NCBI GenBank assembly: GCA_017475805.1
Contig: JAFVEW010000247.1
Coordinates: 1 to 15,323 of the forward strand
DNA from: Synergistaceae bacterium
GTDB taxonomy: Bacteria > Synergistota > Synergistia > Synergistales > Aminobacteriaceae
DNA: 15,323 nucleotides
Direction: 5' to 3'
Below, one piece after another: positions 15,207 to 15,323 of the stretch; the stretch's first letter is position 1; each line of letters begins with the position of its first letter. The notes below the pieces were generated by a model. It had not been told where the DNA came from. It worked only from the letters and a program-made list of their open reading frames with translations, and searched no databases. The position numbers and the translations under genes are program-made.

Positions 15207-15263
15207 TCTTCCACTCAAATTTAATTAAAAATTTTTAATATTTCTTAGGAGGAATCTATACTA

Positions 15264-15323
15264 ATGAAAAAATGTGTGTCTCTCCTCGTTATTCTTGCCT
15301 GTATGTTTGCAGTCTCTGCTTCC
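15264..15323 (+). CDS. Exported protein, N-terminal signal peptide only (partial, cut by window end)
   Basis: Twenty codons are visible: MKK followed by a hydrophobic run (CVSLLVILACMFAVSAS), the shape of a Sec signal peptide. The cysteine in LAC could mark a lipobox-like site, but the small-residue AVSAS end also fits ordinary cleavage beyond the window, so lipoprotein status is open. A strong ribosome site (TTAGGAGGAATC) lies about 9 bp before the ATG. The core is the kind found on periplasmic binding proteins, but nothing more can be said about function. Confidence 0.7.
   Translation, partial: MKKCVSLLVILACMFAVSAS

Overview
This is an AT-rich bacterial chromosomal window, mostly ordinary housekeeping DNA with a more accessory-looking right third. 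No RNA gene, CRISPR array, intact insertion sequence or prophage is visible. The organism is probably an anaerobic, host-associated diderm. It has a membrane-anchored SurA/PpiD-like chaperone, an exported (Tat) flavin reductase of the kind anaerobes use for respiration-like electron disposal, and a GatCAB amidotransferase. A low-GC Synergistota lineage fits my impression of the gene set and protein style, but that is a guess that the sequence alone does not prove.

Left part, + strand (1-5981): the 3' end of polA (DNA polymerase I); a SurA-N-type periplasmic chaperone with an unusually long Glu/Lys/Pro/Ala-rich tail; and a complete carB (carbamoyl-phosphate synthase large subunit). Strong hairpin terminators follow the chaperone gene and carB.

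Middle, - strand (6027-11444): a Tat-exported reductase with an FMN-binding and an FAD-binding domain, converging on carB. Then comes the gatC-gatA-gatB operon, read right to left from an extended -10 promoter and ended by a hairpin just before the reductase gene. GatCAB amidates mischarged Glu-tRNA(Gln) and/or Asp-tRNA(Asn). The reductase looks like a paralogue of fumarate reductase that has lost the fumarate-binding residues, so its acceptor is unknown.

Right part (11549-15323): a basic protein with two copies of a transposase-type helix-turn-helix joined by a charged linker and ending in a coiled coil (- strand); a DUF362 protein with a C-terminal cysteine cluster (- strand); and, divergently, a tight three-gene + strand operon. 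The operon encodes a 76-residue protein resembling the N-terminal domain of IS1634-type transposases, a low-molecular-weight protein tyrosine phosphatase, and a YgjP-type zinc metallopeptidase. The window ends in the signal peptide of a further exported protein. Good sigma70-like promoters (TTGNNN-17/18-TAAAAT/TAGAAT) precede these units. Several have nearby repeats or palindromes that look like operators: a 12-bp tandem repeat, a 16-bp perfect palindrome with helically phased AAATTT, and a TATGAC-N7-GTCATA palindrome.

The best candidates for something undescribed are the transposase-domain / phosphatase / metallopeptidase operon, the two-HTH protein, and the reductase with a rebuilt active site.
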